Origin: Moanibacter sp964542645
GTDB lineage: Bacteria > Verrucomicrobiota > Verrucomicrobiia > Opitutales > UBA2987
Assembly: GCA_964542645.1 (NCBI GenBank)
Contig: CAZIUG010000003.1
Location: forward strand, 222,529-286,528
DNA length: 64,000 nt
Direction: 5' to 3'
Shown here: piece by piece, positions 44,724-54,067 of the stretch
Layout: the number at the start of each line of letters is the position of its first letter
Position numbering within the stretch: the first letter of the stretch is position 1
Program-made: the position numbers and the translations under genes
Notes under the pieces: generated by a model
Seen by the model: the letters and a program-made list of their open reading frames with translations, nothing else
Told to the model about the DNA's origin: nothing
Databases searched by the model: none

Positions 44724-45992
44724 ATGCCGAGAGTAGTCGTTACGGGGATCGGGTTTATTACCAGTATTGGAAATGATAAGATCGCAGTCTCACGTAATCT
44801 CAAAGAGCTCCGTCACGGGATTGAGCTTTATCCACCCTTCCAGATAGAGAGCAGTCCTGTCAAAGTTGCCGGTACCGTGAAAGAATTTGATACGGATTCC
44901 GACGATCCTGGGGAGTGGAAATTCCCCGGTAAGGAGAAAATCAAGTCTGAGACTTTGCGTAGTTTGGCGCCCCATGGACTATTCTCCCACTGTGCGGTTG
45001 ATCAAGCGATAGAAAATGCGGGGCTTTCCGAGGATGAGGTTTCTCATGAGAGAACTGGTCTTTTTTCTGCATCGCCCGGATCGATGTCAAACATCCACCG
45101 GAATATAGCCCGGTTGCATAGCCGCGGAGCAATGCGATGTTCACCGATGGGTATCATATCTTCGGTTGCGGGAACAGTGAATTTCAACCTTGTCGCTTCT
45201 CTTGGAATCAAGGGTGCTTCATTAGGTTTTACCTCGGCTTGCTCATCATCCGGACACGCGTTGGGCTATGGATTCGACGAGATTGCGCAAGGGCGACAGG
45301 ATCGGATGATCGTGGTTGGGGCGGAAGATGGGAACTTAGAGAATATATTACCCTTTGCCGCTATGCGCTCGCTCTCGGTTTCTCCAGACCCCGATCGGGC
45401 TTCACGACCGTTTGACCGAAAGCGAGATGGATTCGTGGGGACGGGTGGTGCTGCTGCCATGATATTAGAGAGCGATGCAGTAGCCTGTGGAAGAAGAGCT
45501 TCGATCTATGCTGAATTCCTGGGGTGGGGCCAGGCATCGGACGGGTACCATGTGGTGATGGCACATCCGGAAGGGGAAGGACTCTCAATCGCAATGAAGA
45601 ATGCGATTCGAAGTTCTAGAATCTCAAAGGAAAGTGTGGACTATGTAAACGCCCATGCTCCTTCGACGTTAGCAGGCGATCTATCGGAGATGAAGGCGCT
45701 ACGCCGAGTTTTCCAAGGTGGGAATGCCCGGCCTGCTATCAGTAGCACTAAAGCGTTGACCGGACATGGTTTGTCTCTTGCCAGTGTTATGGAAGCATCG
45801 TTTTGTGTGTTGAGCTTAAGTGAGGGGTTTATACCCGGATCGGCTCATATTGAGGATTTAGATCCAGAAGGAAATGGTTTAGAAATCATTCGGACTTCAC
45901 GGGACACAAAGCCGGAGGTTGTTATGAGCAATAGTAGCGGTTTCGGCGGGACTAATGTCTCCTTGATTTTCGGCGGCTACAAGAGTTCTTGA
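44724..45992 (+). CDS. Beta-ketoacyl-ACP synthase (FabF/KAS II-like)
   Basis: A 422-residue thiolase-fold condensing enzyme. The catalytic triad is Cys173 (FTSACSSSGHAL), His311 (YVNAHAPSTLAGD) and His348 (STKALTGHGLSLA), with GFGGTNVSL at the C-terminus. The second motif differs from the usual NAHGTST(P)xND, reading AHAPSTLAGD, which points to a specialised rather than housekeeping synthase. It follows the ACP-FabZ fusion after 106 bases, and its TGA overlaps the TTG start of the next gene. Expected to elongate an acyl chain held on the fused or a free ACP. Confidence 0.9.
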   Translation: MPRVVVTGIGFITSIGNDKIAVSRNLKELRHGIELYPPFQIESSPVKVAGTVKEFDTDSDDPGEWKFPGKEKIKSETLRSLAPHGLFSHCAVDQAIENAGLSEDEVSHERTGLFSASPGSMSNIHRNIARLHSRGAMRCSPMGIISSVAGTVNFNLVASLGIKGASLGFTSACSSSGHALGYGFDEIAQGRQDRMIVVGAEDGNLENILPFAAMRSLSVSPDPDRASRPFDRKRDGFVGTGGAAAMILESDAVACGRRASIYAEFLGWGQASDGYHVVMAHPEGEGLSIAMKNAIRSSRISKESVDYVNAHAPSTLAGDLSEMKALRRVFQGGNARPAISSTKALTGHGLSLASVMEASFCVLSLSEGFIPGSAHIEDLDPEGNGLEIIRTSRDTKPEVVMSNSSGFGGTNVSLIFGGYKSS

Positions 45993-47179
45993 ATCAGAGC
46001 GAACAGATTCCGAGAATCCTGGTGCTAACCTCGGCAACCGGAGGGGGGCATAACGCAAGAGCGCGAACTTTCGAGTCTTGGGTCTGGAAACTTTACGGAG
46101 AGAGGGCTGAAGTCAGAATTGAGGAGATTCTTGAAGGTTCGTCTGTGCTTATAAGGTTTGGTGTCTACTTTTATAACTTGATTCAAAGAAGAGCTCCAGT
46201 CCTGCATAATCTCTACTGGTGGGTAGTGGAGGGGTTCATGATGCTTAACGCTCGGCTGACACTTTTCGGCTATTCCCATTTTCGTCGCATTCTTTTGGAA
46301 TTCGAGCCTGACGTTGTTTTCAGTGTGCACGATTCAACTAACCGGGGCTACTTCCGAGTTGCCCGGAGAACAATTCCGGATAGAGAAATCAAATGTGTAA
46401 CTTATTGTGGAGAATTCTCCGGTGGTCCGGGATTTAGTCGGAATTGGGTCGATAGGGACGTTGATTTCTTCTATGCCCGTACCAGTGAGTCTGCATCCTT
46501 TGCTACAACGCTCGGTATCCCTAAAGAGAAAACCAGAATTTTGGGAAATTTCCTGCCGCCAGAGACTTGCGGTTCCTCCTCTAACGAAGAGTGGAAAGCC
46601 GAGTTCCGAAACCGCATTCTCGGTTTAGATAGAGATCGGTTCACTGTTTTCTTAGCGGCAGCTGGTTCCGGCGCTAATCATCACGGTAGTTTGCTCGAAG
46701 TATTGAAAGGCCTTTCTGATTGCCTTCAGGTTATTGTTATTTGCGGAAAGGATGAGCAGCTCTACCGGTCATTGGAAGCTTGGCGGGAGTGTAACCCCGA
46801 ACTTCAAATGTTTCTTGAGGGATTCAGTAGCAAGGTTCTGCAGCTAATCGAAGTTAGTAATGTGATAGTGGCACGTCCCGGTTCAAATACCAGCGCCGAG
46901 GCTCTATATTATGGATGTCCGATAATCTTTAATGGAATGGGAGGATTGATGCCTCAGGAGCGACTTACCCTTCGCTACTTTCTAAAACACAGGGCGGCTG
47001 AGTTGATCAGAAACGAGAGGGAATTCGAGGAGAAGATACGAAGATGGATCGACTTTTCTGGAGATTATATTGAATGCCGAAACAACATTCTTTCCTTGAG
47101 GAGGGATGATAGTCCTGAGGTGATGGTGCAAAGTTTAGTGGGTCCTTATCGAAGGATATATGGTAATTCAAGTGAGTGA
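45989..47179 (+). CDS. GT28-like glycosyltransferase (MGDG synthase / processive diacylglycerol glycosyltransferase family)
   Basis: A 396-residue cytoplasmic-membrane-associated GT-B enzyme that would transfer a sugar to a lipid. Opening ILVLTSATGGGHNARARTFE matches the GGGH/N lipid-acceptor loop of MGDG synthases; the C-terminal nucleotide-sugar motif ARPGSNTSAEALYYGCPIIF is clear near 300-320. Start is TTG 45989, overlapping the synthase stop (TTGA); no other start fits. It overlaps the next glycosyltransferase by 20 bases. Acceptor probably a diacylglycerol or the product of the preceding lipid genes. Confidence 0.85.
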   Translation: MNQSEQIPRILVLTSATGGGHNARARTFESWVWKLYGERAEVRIEEILEGSSVLIRFGVYFYNLIQRRAPVLHNLYWWVVEGFMMLNARLTLFGYSHFRRILLEFEPDVVFSVHDSTNRGYFRVARRTIPDREIKCVTYCGEFSGGPGFSRNWVDRDVDFFYARTSESASFATTLGIPKEKTRILGNFLPPETCGSSSNEEWKAEFRNRILGLDRDRFTVFLAAAGSGANHHGSLLEVLKGLSDCLQVIVICGKDEQLYRSLEAWRECNPELQMFLEGFSSKVLQLIEVSNVIVARPGSNTSAEALYYGCPIIFNGMGGLMPQERLTLRYFLKHRAAELIRNEREFEEKIRRWIDFSGDYIECRNNILSLRRDDSPEVMVQSLVGPYRRIYGNSSE

Positions 47180-48395
47180 TCAGAAGCAGGAAGCAAGCAA
47201 TCTGAAGATTGCCTACTTATTCACGACCTTTCCCGTCCTGACTGAGACGACCTTTCAGCGGGAGATACGGATTCTGAAAACTAAAAATATCGAACTTTTG
47301 ATCTACTCTCTTTGGGGGGGGGAGAAGGAATTCGAGAATTTGCCTATTATACGCTTTCGGAAGTTCAAACTGATTTTTCTTTTCTGGTGGTTTCCATATT
47401 GGATGGCGAAGAAGCCGGGTGTTTTCCGAAAACTTTGGGGTGAAGTTTGTAGGATTCCTTTTCACTCTTGGGGTAGCTTATGCGAGACTTTCATTGGATT
47501 TTCATTTTCCCTAATATATGCTAACGAACTGAAAAATAGAGCTCCTGGACTAATACATGCGGCTTGGGCGACTATGCCGGCCAGTGCTGGGCTCTTGGTG
47601 AAAAATTTAACTGGGATTCCTTATTCGATGGAAGGCCATGCCTATGATGTCTTTCAGAATGGTGGAGCTTGGCTACTCCGTAGAAAGATTAAAGAGGCTG
47701 AATTCGTCCGCACTTCCAGTGAATCGACAAGGTCTCGTCTTCTCGAATTCGCTGACGAAAGGGAAAAGTTAATTTTAGTTCGTCGAGGCTTGGATAAGAA
47801 GCCCCCGATGTCGGAGATTCGGAATTCTCGTATTCCCCTCCGAATATTGAGTGTTGGGCGATTGATTGAAAAAATGGGCTACTTTGATCAGATCCGAGTG
47901 TACTCGGAGATCTTGGCTGACGGCATTGATTTCAATGTTCGAATAATTGGAGGAGGTCCCCTTCTGAGATCTCTGGAGCGTCTGATTCAAAAGTTTGGAT
48001 TAGAGGGAAAGGTGACCCTATTGGGAAGCCAGCCCTTCGATTCCGTAATTGAGCAGCTAATTTGGGCTGACCTTTTTGTTTATACTGGACTTATATCCAA
48101 GGATGGAGATCGGGCAGGATTTCCAAACGCTGTGGGCGAAGCTATGGCTGCAGGAGTACCAGTTTTGTCCACTGCCGTGGCTGGGATCCCAGAAGCAATT
48201 GAGCATGGACGAAGTGGAGTCGTTTGCGATATTAATGAACCGTTAAGCTGGGTTGATCCGATGAGACGCCTTCAAAGGGACGACGGATTCTATTCCGAAC
48301 TGAGAAAGGGGGCCCGAAATTGGATAGATAGCAACTTTGATGGCTGGAGAAATGTGGACGGACTTTATCAGGTATTCCGCAAGCACTGTAATTAG
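47160..48395 (+). CDS. GT4-family glycosyltransferase
   Basis: A 411-residue retaining GT-B enzyme. The glycosyltransferase group 1 C-terminal domain shows LRILSVGRLIEKMGYFDQIR near 222-241, VRIIGGGPLLRSLERLI and the donor-binding segment GFPNAVGEAMAAGVPVLSTA then VAGIPEAIEHGRSGV. The ATG lies 20 bases inside the preceding gene. Likely adds a second sugar to the glycolipid begun by the GT28-like enzyme. Last gene of the 43.8-48.4 kb operon; a terminator-like hairpin follows. Confidence 0.87.
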   Translation: MVIQVSDQKQEASNLKIAYLFTTFPVLTETTFQREIRILKTKNIELLIYSLWGGEKEFENLPIIRFRKFKLIFLFWWFPYWMAKKPGVFRKLWGEVCRIPFHSWGSLCETFIGFSFSLIYANELKNRAPGLIHAAWATMPASAGLLVKNLTGIPYSMEGHAYDVFQNGGAWLLRRKIKEAEFVRTSSESTRSRLLEFADEREKLILVRRGLDKKPPMSEIRNSRIPLRILSVGRLIEKMGYFDQIRVYSEILADGIDFNVRIIGGGPLLRSLERLIQKFGLEGKVTLLGSQPFDSVIEQLIWADLFVYTGLISKDGDRAGFPNAVGEAMAAGVPVLSTAVAGIPEAIEHGRSGVVCDINEPLSWVDPMRRLQRDDGFYSELRKGARNWIDSNFDGWRNVDGLYQVFRKHCN

Positions 48396-48424
48396 AAACT
48401 TTTAAGACCTTTTCAGCGGAACTC

Positions 48425-48455
48425 AAGGTGTCAGCACACCTTCTTATTAGCTTCT
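48425..48455 (+). terminator. Terminator-like hairpin after the lipid/glycosyltransferase operon
   Basis: AAGGTGT (48425-48431), loop CAGC, ACACCTT (48436-48442), a perfect seven-base stem, followed by a T-rich but interrupted tail to about 48455. It starts 29 bases after the last stop codon of the operon. The T tract is imperfect, so efficiency is uncertain. Confidence 0.4.
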
Positions 48456-48619
48456 TTATCTTTGTCACTTTTAACCATACTCGTCGATTTCTCCGCAGTC
48501 CATCTTGGTTAATAGAAACATCCCCAAGATCTAAAGGATCGAGACGAATCACATTCTATTTCCAGAGATTGGCTTTCCTTTTCGTGATAGCCACGATTAA
48601 CCAATTATTGGTAGTCGAA

Positions 48620-49648
48620 TCAACTTAGCAAAGTCAGAGTTTCTCTTTGTAATTCCTCATCCGAAAGAGAGCGAAAGTATCTCTTTTGAAAGTGTTTTGC
48701 AGTTTCCAGTCTTAGTGGTTTGAGTTGGATCTGAAGCGCATTGACTTTTTCCCCGAGCGGCTTCCATCGCTTCAGAATCGGTTGTTTCTTATGGAGTCCC
48801 ATCACCGCTAAGGTTGGGCAGCCCATGGCTGCGGCGAGGTGAGCGGGTCCGCTGTCGCGAGTTATTGTTATCTGGGCCTGTTCTAGTATCCATGCTGTCT
48901 CTGCTAACTCGGTTCGACCAGAGAGATTCCATACTTGGCATCCCTTGGAGACGGAATTAACAAAACGATTAACATGGGCGTCCGCACATTCAGAACCGAT
49001 CACAACGATCTCAAAATTCTTCAATTGATGAAGCCATTGGGCATGCCTAGAAACCATGGAAACGGGCAGCCGCATTTTGTCTCCGTAGGCAGCGAGATGA
49101 TAGGCGGCGAAAGGCCTGTTATCGTTCCACCAAGGGAGCAAATCAGTAATCTTCTCCCTTGCTTGTGGATCGGGCGAGATTGATGGGTTTAAAATTTTTG
49201 GAGCCTTGATTCCCAAAGGAGCCAGTAGTTCAAAATTATATATCCCCTCGTGTTTCAGACCCTTCTTTTTGTGGTTAGGAATGGAATGACTCAAAAGGAA
49301 CGGTTCGACCTTTCCTGAGAATCCAATCTGAATAGGAATTCGAGCTTGGCGAGCGGCGATTGCTACAGTACGATCGTCATGGAATAATATTATACAATCA
49401 GGGCTAAAATTTCGGAACCTATCGGCAAGCTCAGATGAGCGTGAGTTTTCGAGGACTCCCTCCTCTATCGAGATTACCCTCTCAAGAAGGGGGTGACAGT
49501 GAAAAAGTGACTGGATCTCATTCCGAATAAGGAGATAAATTTTTGCCTCAGGGTATGCCTCTCGGATGGGTTTAAAGCAAGAACTGGTGATGACAACGTC
49601 ACCAATTCTATCCGTCCTTGAAAGAATGATATTCCGGATGTTTTTCAA
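48620..49648 (-). CDS. GT9-family glycosyltransferase (heptosyltransferase-like)
   Basis: A 342-residue ADP-heptose:LPS heptosyltransferase-family protein. Opening IILSRTDRIGDVVITSSCFK near 7-26 and the C-terminal ITRDSGPAHLAAAMGCPTLAVMG near 260-282 are the family signatures. Start is TTG 49648, since no ATG or GTG fits. It would add a sugar, classically heptose, to a lipid A or similar acceptor on the inner face of the membrane. On the minus strand with the oxoamine synthase and a GT4 gene upstream. Confidence 0.87.
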   Translation of the reverse strand: MKNIRNIILSRTDRIGDVVITSSCFKPIREAYPEAKIYLLIRNEIQSLFHCHPLLERVISIEEGVLENSRSSELADRFRNFSPDCIILFHDDRTVAIAARQARIPIQIGFSGKVEPFLLSHSIPNHKKKGLKHEGIYNFELLAPLGIKAPKILNPSISPDPQAREKITDLLPWWNDNRPFAAYHLAAYGDKMRLPVSMVSRHAQWLHQLKNFEIVVIGSECADAHVNRFVNSVSKGCQVWNLSGRTELAETAWILEQAQITITRDSGPAHLAAAMGCPTLAVMGLHKKQPILKRWKPLGEKVNALQIQLKPLRLETAKHFQKRYFRSLSDEELQRETLTLLS

Positions 49649-49847
49649 TGGATGTCAGAGTCTGTTGAAGTTCATCCTTCGGAAACGCAGGTCCTTATCG
49701 GTATTAAGAGTAACAGGTTATTTCTGGTCGATTCGTAGATCCCAGTCAATTCTACTACCAACGTCTTCCCATCTGTTCGACCTGAAGGTAGAACAAGATT
49801 TGAAGATGGATTTTCTATTGCCCTTAGAAGGACTCGGCCTACAGCTC

Positions 49848-51074
49848 CTAGAGCTTTTTGGCTATGTCGGTAAGTGCGTCGGCGATGATCTCGAGGTCTT
49901 CTCGAGTATGGCGGGCCGAGATTGAGGTTCGGATCATATCTTTTCCGGGAATGACGCCGGGAGAGACGGCCATTACTGAGAATATGCCCTTTTCCATCAA
50001 CGAGTGCCACATCCGATAAGTTTTTTCCTTATTCCCTAGAACGATAGGTACCGCGGCGGTCTCACTATCCCAAATGTCGAGATTAAGTTCCGCCAGAAGG
50101 GTTTTATAGAACCGTGTATTTTCCCAAAGCCTCTCAAGATGTTCAGGTTCGGATTGTAGGATATCTAAGGCGGCTTCTGCGCAAGCTGCCTGACAAGGGC
50201 TGATCCCGGCACTAAAGATGGTCTGCTTCGAGTGTGTTCTCAGAAATTCAATGACTTCCTTCGATCCAGCGACAAATCCGCCTGTGCTGGAAAGAGCCTT
50301 GGAAAGGCTGCCTGTGATTATGTCAACCGATTCGGTGACCCCAAGATGATCTACAGTCCCTCTTCCTCCATTCCCCAAGACGCCAACTCCATGGGCGTCG
50401 TCCACTACCACAAAACAGTTCTGGTGCTTGATGACTTCGAGAAACTCAGGGATCGTAGCGATATGACCTTCCATAGAGTAAACACCTTCAATGACAAGAA
50501 TCTTGGGGGTCTCCTTTTGTTCAAACTGTAGAATGTTGGCCAGGTCCTCAGGACTGTTATGACTAAACCGCTCCACTTTGGATCCCGTTTGACTTATTCC
50601 GCACCAGAGAGATGAGTGTACATTGCGATCAACCAGGATCAGGTCGCCTTTTGAGGCATAAGTTGCCACGGCCGACATACAGGATAAATATCCCGCCGTT
50701 GAGACGTGGCAGTCCTCTTTCCCCAAAAACTCAGCCAATTTCGTCTCTAGATCTATATGATATCGACGACTACCATTAGCCAACCTGGACCCTGTTGTGC
50801 TGCTTCCCCACCGGTCTAGAGCTTTTTTACCAGCTTCCAGGACTTTCGGATGGTTGGTGAGCCCTAAATAGTCGTTGCTGCTCAACATAATCATCTCTCT
50901 CCCGTCGACAATTACGCGCGAGCCCATCTGCTTTTCTATAGTGTGGTACCAGGGATTGTACTTCAAACGCAGTTTAGTTGTGTCATCATCACGACAACGT
51001 TTGAAGATAGAAGACAGCTGCTCCGAGGTCTGGGCAGGGGACACAGGCACGGCGTCAAGTTGGAGGCTGCTCAT
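49848..51074 (-). CDS. Alpha-oxoamine synthase family PLP enzyme (serine palmitoyltransferase / BioF / Kbl type)
   Basis: About 408 residues from ATG 51074; a longer frame to 51149 is less likely. It condenses an amino acid with an acyl thioester, releasing CO2. Numbering from 51074: SSNDYLGL (65-72), STTGSRLANGSRRYH (92-106), His153 (NVHSSLW), the PLP-ring motif DDAHGVG (225-231) and the Schiff-base lysine Lys259 (ITGSLSKALSSTGG). An N-terminal extension of about 40 residues before NPWYHTIEKQMGSRVIVDG resembles sphingolipid-type enzymes more than BioF. Set among lipid and glycosyltransferase genes and not beside biotin or threonine genes, so a long-chain amino-lipid role is plausible. Confidence 0.8.
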   Translation of the reverse strand: MSSLQLDAVPVSPAQTSEQLSSIFKRCRDDDTTKLRLKYNPWYHTIEKQMGSRVIVDGREMIMLSSNDYLGLTNHPKVLEAGKKALDRWGSSTTGSRLANGSRRYHIDLETKLAEFLGKEDCHVSTAGYLSCMSAVATYASKGDLILVDRNVHSSLWCGISQTGSKVERFSHNSPEDLANILQFEQKETPKILVIEGVYSMEGHIATIPEFLEVIKHQNCFVVVDDAHGVGVLGNGGRGTVDHLGVTESVDIITGSLSKALSSTGGFVAGSKEVIEFLRTHSKQTIFSAGISPCQAACAEAALDILQSEPEHLERLWENTRFYKTLLAELNLDIWDSETAAVPIVLGNKEKTYRMWHSLMEKGIFSVMAVSPGVIPGKDMIRTSISARHTREDLEIIADALTDIAKKL

Positions 51075-51149
51075 TTCTGCAGATTTTTGATCACGATAAA
51101 GCTCACTAGCACACCGAGTAGCTAATTCCCAACGGAAAACTACCAGCAA

Positions 51150-51689
51150 AGATTCCGAAAAGCGGACAGAAAGCGTCCATGATTCGAATCACGCAAATTT
51201 AAATTCATCTCTGGGTCAAGATTCTATCTCATCATTCCGGGATTCATTCTGGGTCATTTTAGGTTACCAATAGAACTTACTGAGCAATTCAAATAGCTCT
51301 CTTACCGGAAAATTGTCGTCAATAGACAAAGTATTTTTGTCCAAAGAGATGTATTGACTGAGATGAGGATTCTATCGGCTTTGGACAAAAACGCTGTTGG
51401 AGAGTATCGGATCAGAGCTAGTCAGTTGCTAGTGAAGAGGTGAAAATTCCAGTGCGCTATGCAGGAAGGCCCCAAACTAAACGGGAGCATGCTTGCAGAA
51501 TGGGACTACTTATGTAATATCACGGACGCAAAATTTGGCTCCGGTATATCGGAAAATCTGAGCTTAAGGTTTTTAAACGTAACCGGTAGCTCAAGGTGTT
51601 GTGGGTCACCGAATCCGGAATATCTATCTTATTACGCCTCTACGTCTTTCTAGCCACTAACCTGTCGAAATCTAATTATCAATGGGCCC
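51150..51689. other. Intergenic region with a 13-base perfect inverted repeat
   Basis: No supported gene in 540 bases. TTTTTGTCCAAAG at 51334-51346 is exactly repeated in inverse as CTTTGGACAAAAA at 51379-51391. The arms start with T and end with A on the strand shown, the wrong polarity for a rho-independent terminator. A minus-strand stretch at about 51625-51510 is open for 40 codons and looks somewhat protein-like (PQHLELPVTFKNLKLRFSD), while a plus-strand frame of 64 codons covers the same bases; either could be a relic or chance. Confidence 0.45.
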
Positions 51690-52841
51690 TTAGAGATTGT
51701 GCAATAGCGCATTCGCGTTATTGCGCCATGAATTTTGTTGAGCCCAACTAATCCCAGAACGGCCGATGCTTTCTCTCAAACTTTTGTTATTCAAAAGTTT
51801 ATGCAAATTTTTAGCGAGCGAATCGGTGTCTCTTTGATCACACAGAAGGCCTGTTTCACCGTCCTTTACGGCCTCGCTGACGCCGCCAAATCGAAAACCG
51901 ACAACTGGCAGACCAAAAGAGGAGGCTTCAAGATAGCTCAGCCCGAATCCTTCGATGCTCCGTTTGTAGGGAACACTGGTCATTGCAAAAATATCAGCTT
52001 GTTGGTAGATTTGGGTTAGTTCCTCTTCGGTGACTTCCCCAAAGATTTTGATGTTGATTCCGTGTCTTTTTGCGTAGGTAACTAGCCGCTTGAGGTAGTG
52101 TTTCCGATTTGCGGGTCCGACAATCCAGTAAACTGTCTCCGCTCTTTCTTTAAGAGACAACTTTCCAAGTGCTTCAAGGACGTAGATTTGTCCCTTTCTG
52201 GGATAGATACGCGCGACTGTGAGAATGATTTTGGAATTGGGATCTTTTTCCGGTTCCGAAAGATCACGAGGCAGATCCGTACGCAGGGCATTAGCGGTAA
52301 CTACTGTTTTCCCATGTAAGGAGGAAAAAAATTTTTCCAAAAGACTGCGGGTAAACCTGGAAACGACAGCAATTCGGTCAGCATTTTGGAGAAAACGGCG
52401 AAAAAGAAGGCGACGGTGGGGAAATGAAGCAAACCAATAAATCTCAGACCCATGAAGAGCAAGAACCAGTTTCACTGGTTGAATGAAGGGTAGGAGTTGA
52501 AGATAAATCATGGAATGAATAAAGCCTGGCTCGGGGAGAAAGAGAATGCTTCGACTGATTTCCTTCCGGTGACGGATAAGGTAGTAGACAAAAGCAAACT
52601 GAAACATACAGCCAAAGGAGAAACTAACGGGAAGAGTGCGAACTGTATAAGGGAATTGGTGTTTGTTTACCTTGGAAGAAGAAGGTGCCCATACCGTGAC
52701 TTCATAACCTTCTTCTTGGATGGATCTGGCCATCTCCTGTACGTAAATCGCAATACCTGATTTCCGCGGATAGAACTCATGGGAGATAATAATCACCGGA
52801 GTACGATTGGTGGGGCGCTCTCGAATTTGGTCGTTGCGCAT
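51690..52841 (-). CDS. GT4-family glycosyltransferase
   Basis: A 383-residue GT-B enzyme with N-terminal PVIIISHEFYPRKSGIAIYV and glycine-rich acceptor region, then ILTVARIYPRKGQIYVLEAL near 210-229 and the donor site SIEGFGLSYLEASSFGLPVV near 293-312 followed by GGVSEAVKDGETGLL. Sugar and acceptor unknown. It diverges from another GT4 gene at 52917 across 75 bases, so a shared regulatory region is likely. Confidence 0.87.
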   Translation of the reverse strand: MRNDQIRERPTNRTPVIIISHEFYPRKSGIAIYVQEMARSIQEEGYEVTVWAPSSSKVNKHQFPYTVRTLPVSFSFGCMFQFAFVYYLIRHRKEISRSILFLPEPGFIHSMIYLQLLPFIQPVKLVLALHGSEIYWFASFPHRRLLFRRFLQNADRIAVVSRFTRSLLEKFFSSLHGKTVVTANALRTDLPRDLSEPEKDPNSKIILTVARIYPRKGQIYVLEALGKLSLKERAETVYWIVGPANRKHYLKRLVTYAKRHGINIKIFGEVTEEELTQIYQQADIFAMTSVPYKRSIEGFGLSYLEASSFGLPVVGFRFGGVSEAVKDGETGLLCDQRDTDSLAKNLHKLLNNKSLRESIGRSGISWAQQNSWRNNANALLHNL

Positions 52842-52916
52842 CGGGAGAAATCGTTATTCTACGTTTTGTTGATGAATCGGCAGAGTGAAGTGCGAAATGG
52901 CTGTCAAGAGTTGTAA

Positions 52917-54032
52917 ATGATGAAGATCTTGATCTTGCAAGATTTTCTACGTGGAGGTGGTACCGAGCAACAGGTAGTCTTCCTAGCCACGTATTTCAAG
53001 AAGGAAGGGCACGAGGTAGTTCTCTTAACCTTTCGACCTTCGGGTCGTTTGATCGGCCGATTGGCCAACTCTGGGATACACTGGTACTCGCTGCAGAAAT
53101 TCGATTTGGGCCTCTCCTTCTTTGCTCCAGGAATTTTTGCAGCGCTGCGGAATGAGGCCCCTGATGTTATCCTGTGTATGGGGAGAATGGCGAATTATTA
53201 CGCGGGCTTTATCCAGAGGAAAAACAGAGAAATTCCCGTTGTTGGTTCAGTTCGCACGGGGAAGAAGGTGTCTGTTTTGTACCGTTGGTCACTTAGGCAG
53301 GTGAGGGCAATTATTGTAAATAGCCTATGGTGGCGTAACCAGTTGGAGAGGATCGGGGTTAATCTGGAGAAAGTAGAACTTATTTACAATTCAATGGTTT
53401 TGCCTCTCGATAGAAAGATTGATGATGCGGAGAGAATTCGTCTCCGCAGTCAGTTCTGTGTTGGGCCTTCGCAATGTATCTTTTTGAATGTGGCCAATTT
53501 TCGAAAAGGAAAACGGCAGCAACGGTTGATTCAAATTTTTTCCAGACTTCGGGGGACCTGTGATTGGCAGCTCTGGTTCCTTGGTGAGGGAAGGGAGCTC
53601 AGGCGATGCCAGGAGACTGCGCGAACATATGGAATTGATAGGCAGGTCCGATTCTTTAATTTCAGCCACCAACCTCGGATTTTCTACGCTGCTTCCGACG
53701 TGGCGGTTTCCGCATCCGTTGAGGATTCGCTGCCAAATTTTATAATCGAAGCACAGGCAATGGGGTTGCCGGTGATTGCTTCGGACACAGGCGGGGTTCG
53801 GGAGTCCTTCCTTCCTGAAGGATCGGGTTTCCTAATACCTTCTGATGACGATACATCTTTTCACAGGGCTCTAATGCATCTGAAAGCTAATCCTCGGCTA
53901 CGAGAGAAATTCGGGAAAGAGGGAATAAGCTACGCAATGAAACAATTTTCTGGCGAAAAACAGGCGAGGGAGGTCCTGGACCTTTTAAAAAGAATTGTAG
54001 AGGTCAATAAATTATGTGCTTCCAGTCTCTAG
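52917..54032 (+). CDS. GT4-family glycosyltransferase
   Basis: A 371-residue GT-B enzyme. N-terminal KILILQDFLRGGGTEQQVVFLA with the typical GGTE loop, C-terminal FLNVANFRKGKRQQRLIQIF, LWFLGEGRELRRCQE and DSLPNFIIEAQAMGLPVIAS with GGVRESFLPEGSGFLI. Two adjacent ATGs (52917 and 52920) are possible starts. It is followed after 35 bases by a DUF374 acyltransferase, suggesting that sugar transfer and acylation act on one lipid. Confidence 0.87.
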   Translation: MMKILILQDFLRGGGTEQQVVFLATYFKKEGHEVVLLTFRPSGRLIGRLANSGIHWYSLQKFDLGLSFFAPGIFAALRNEAPDVILCMGRMANYYAGFIQRKNREIPVVGSVRTGKKVSVLYRWSLRQVRAIIVNSLWWRNQLERIGVNLEKVELIYNSMVLPLDRKIDDAERIRLRSQFCVGPSQCIFLNVANFRKGKRQQRLIQIFSRLRGTCDWQLWFLGEGRELRRCQETARTYGIDRQVRFFNFSHQPRIFYAASDVAVSASVEDSLPNFIIEAQAMGLPVIASDTGGVRESFLPEGSGFLIPSDDDTSFHRALMHLKANPRLREKFGKEGISYAMKQFSGEKQAREVLDLLKRIVEVNKLCASSL

Positions 54033-54067
54033 ATAGATTGATTGTCATGAAAGATGAGGCCTAAAGG

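Noticed and set aside
48232..48628. Overlapping open frames on both strands in the gap between the GT4 and GT9 genes
   Set aside because: Both overlap the terminator-like hairpin, start at GTG without ribosome-binding sites, and one runs into the GT4 gene.
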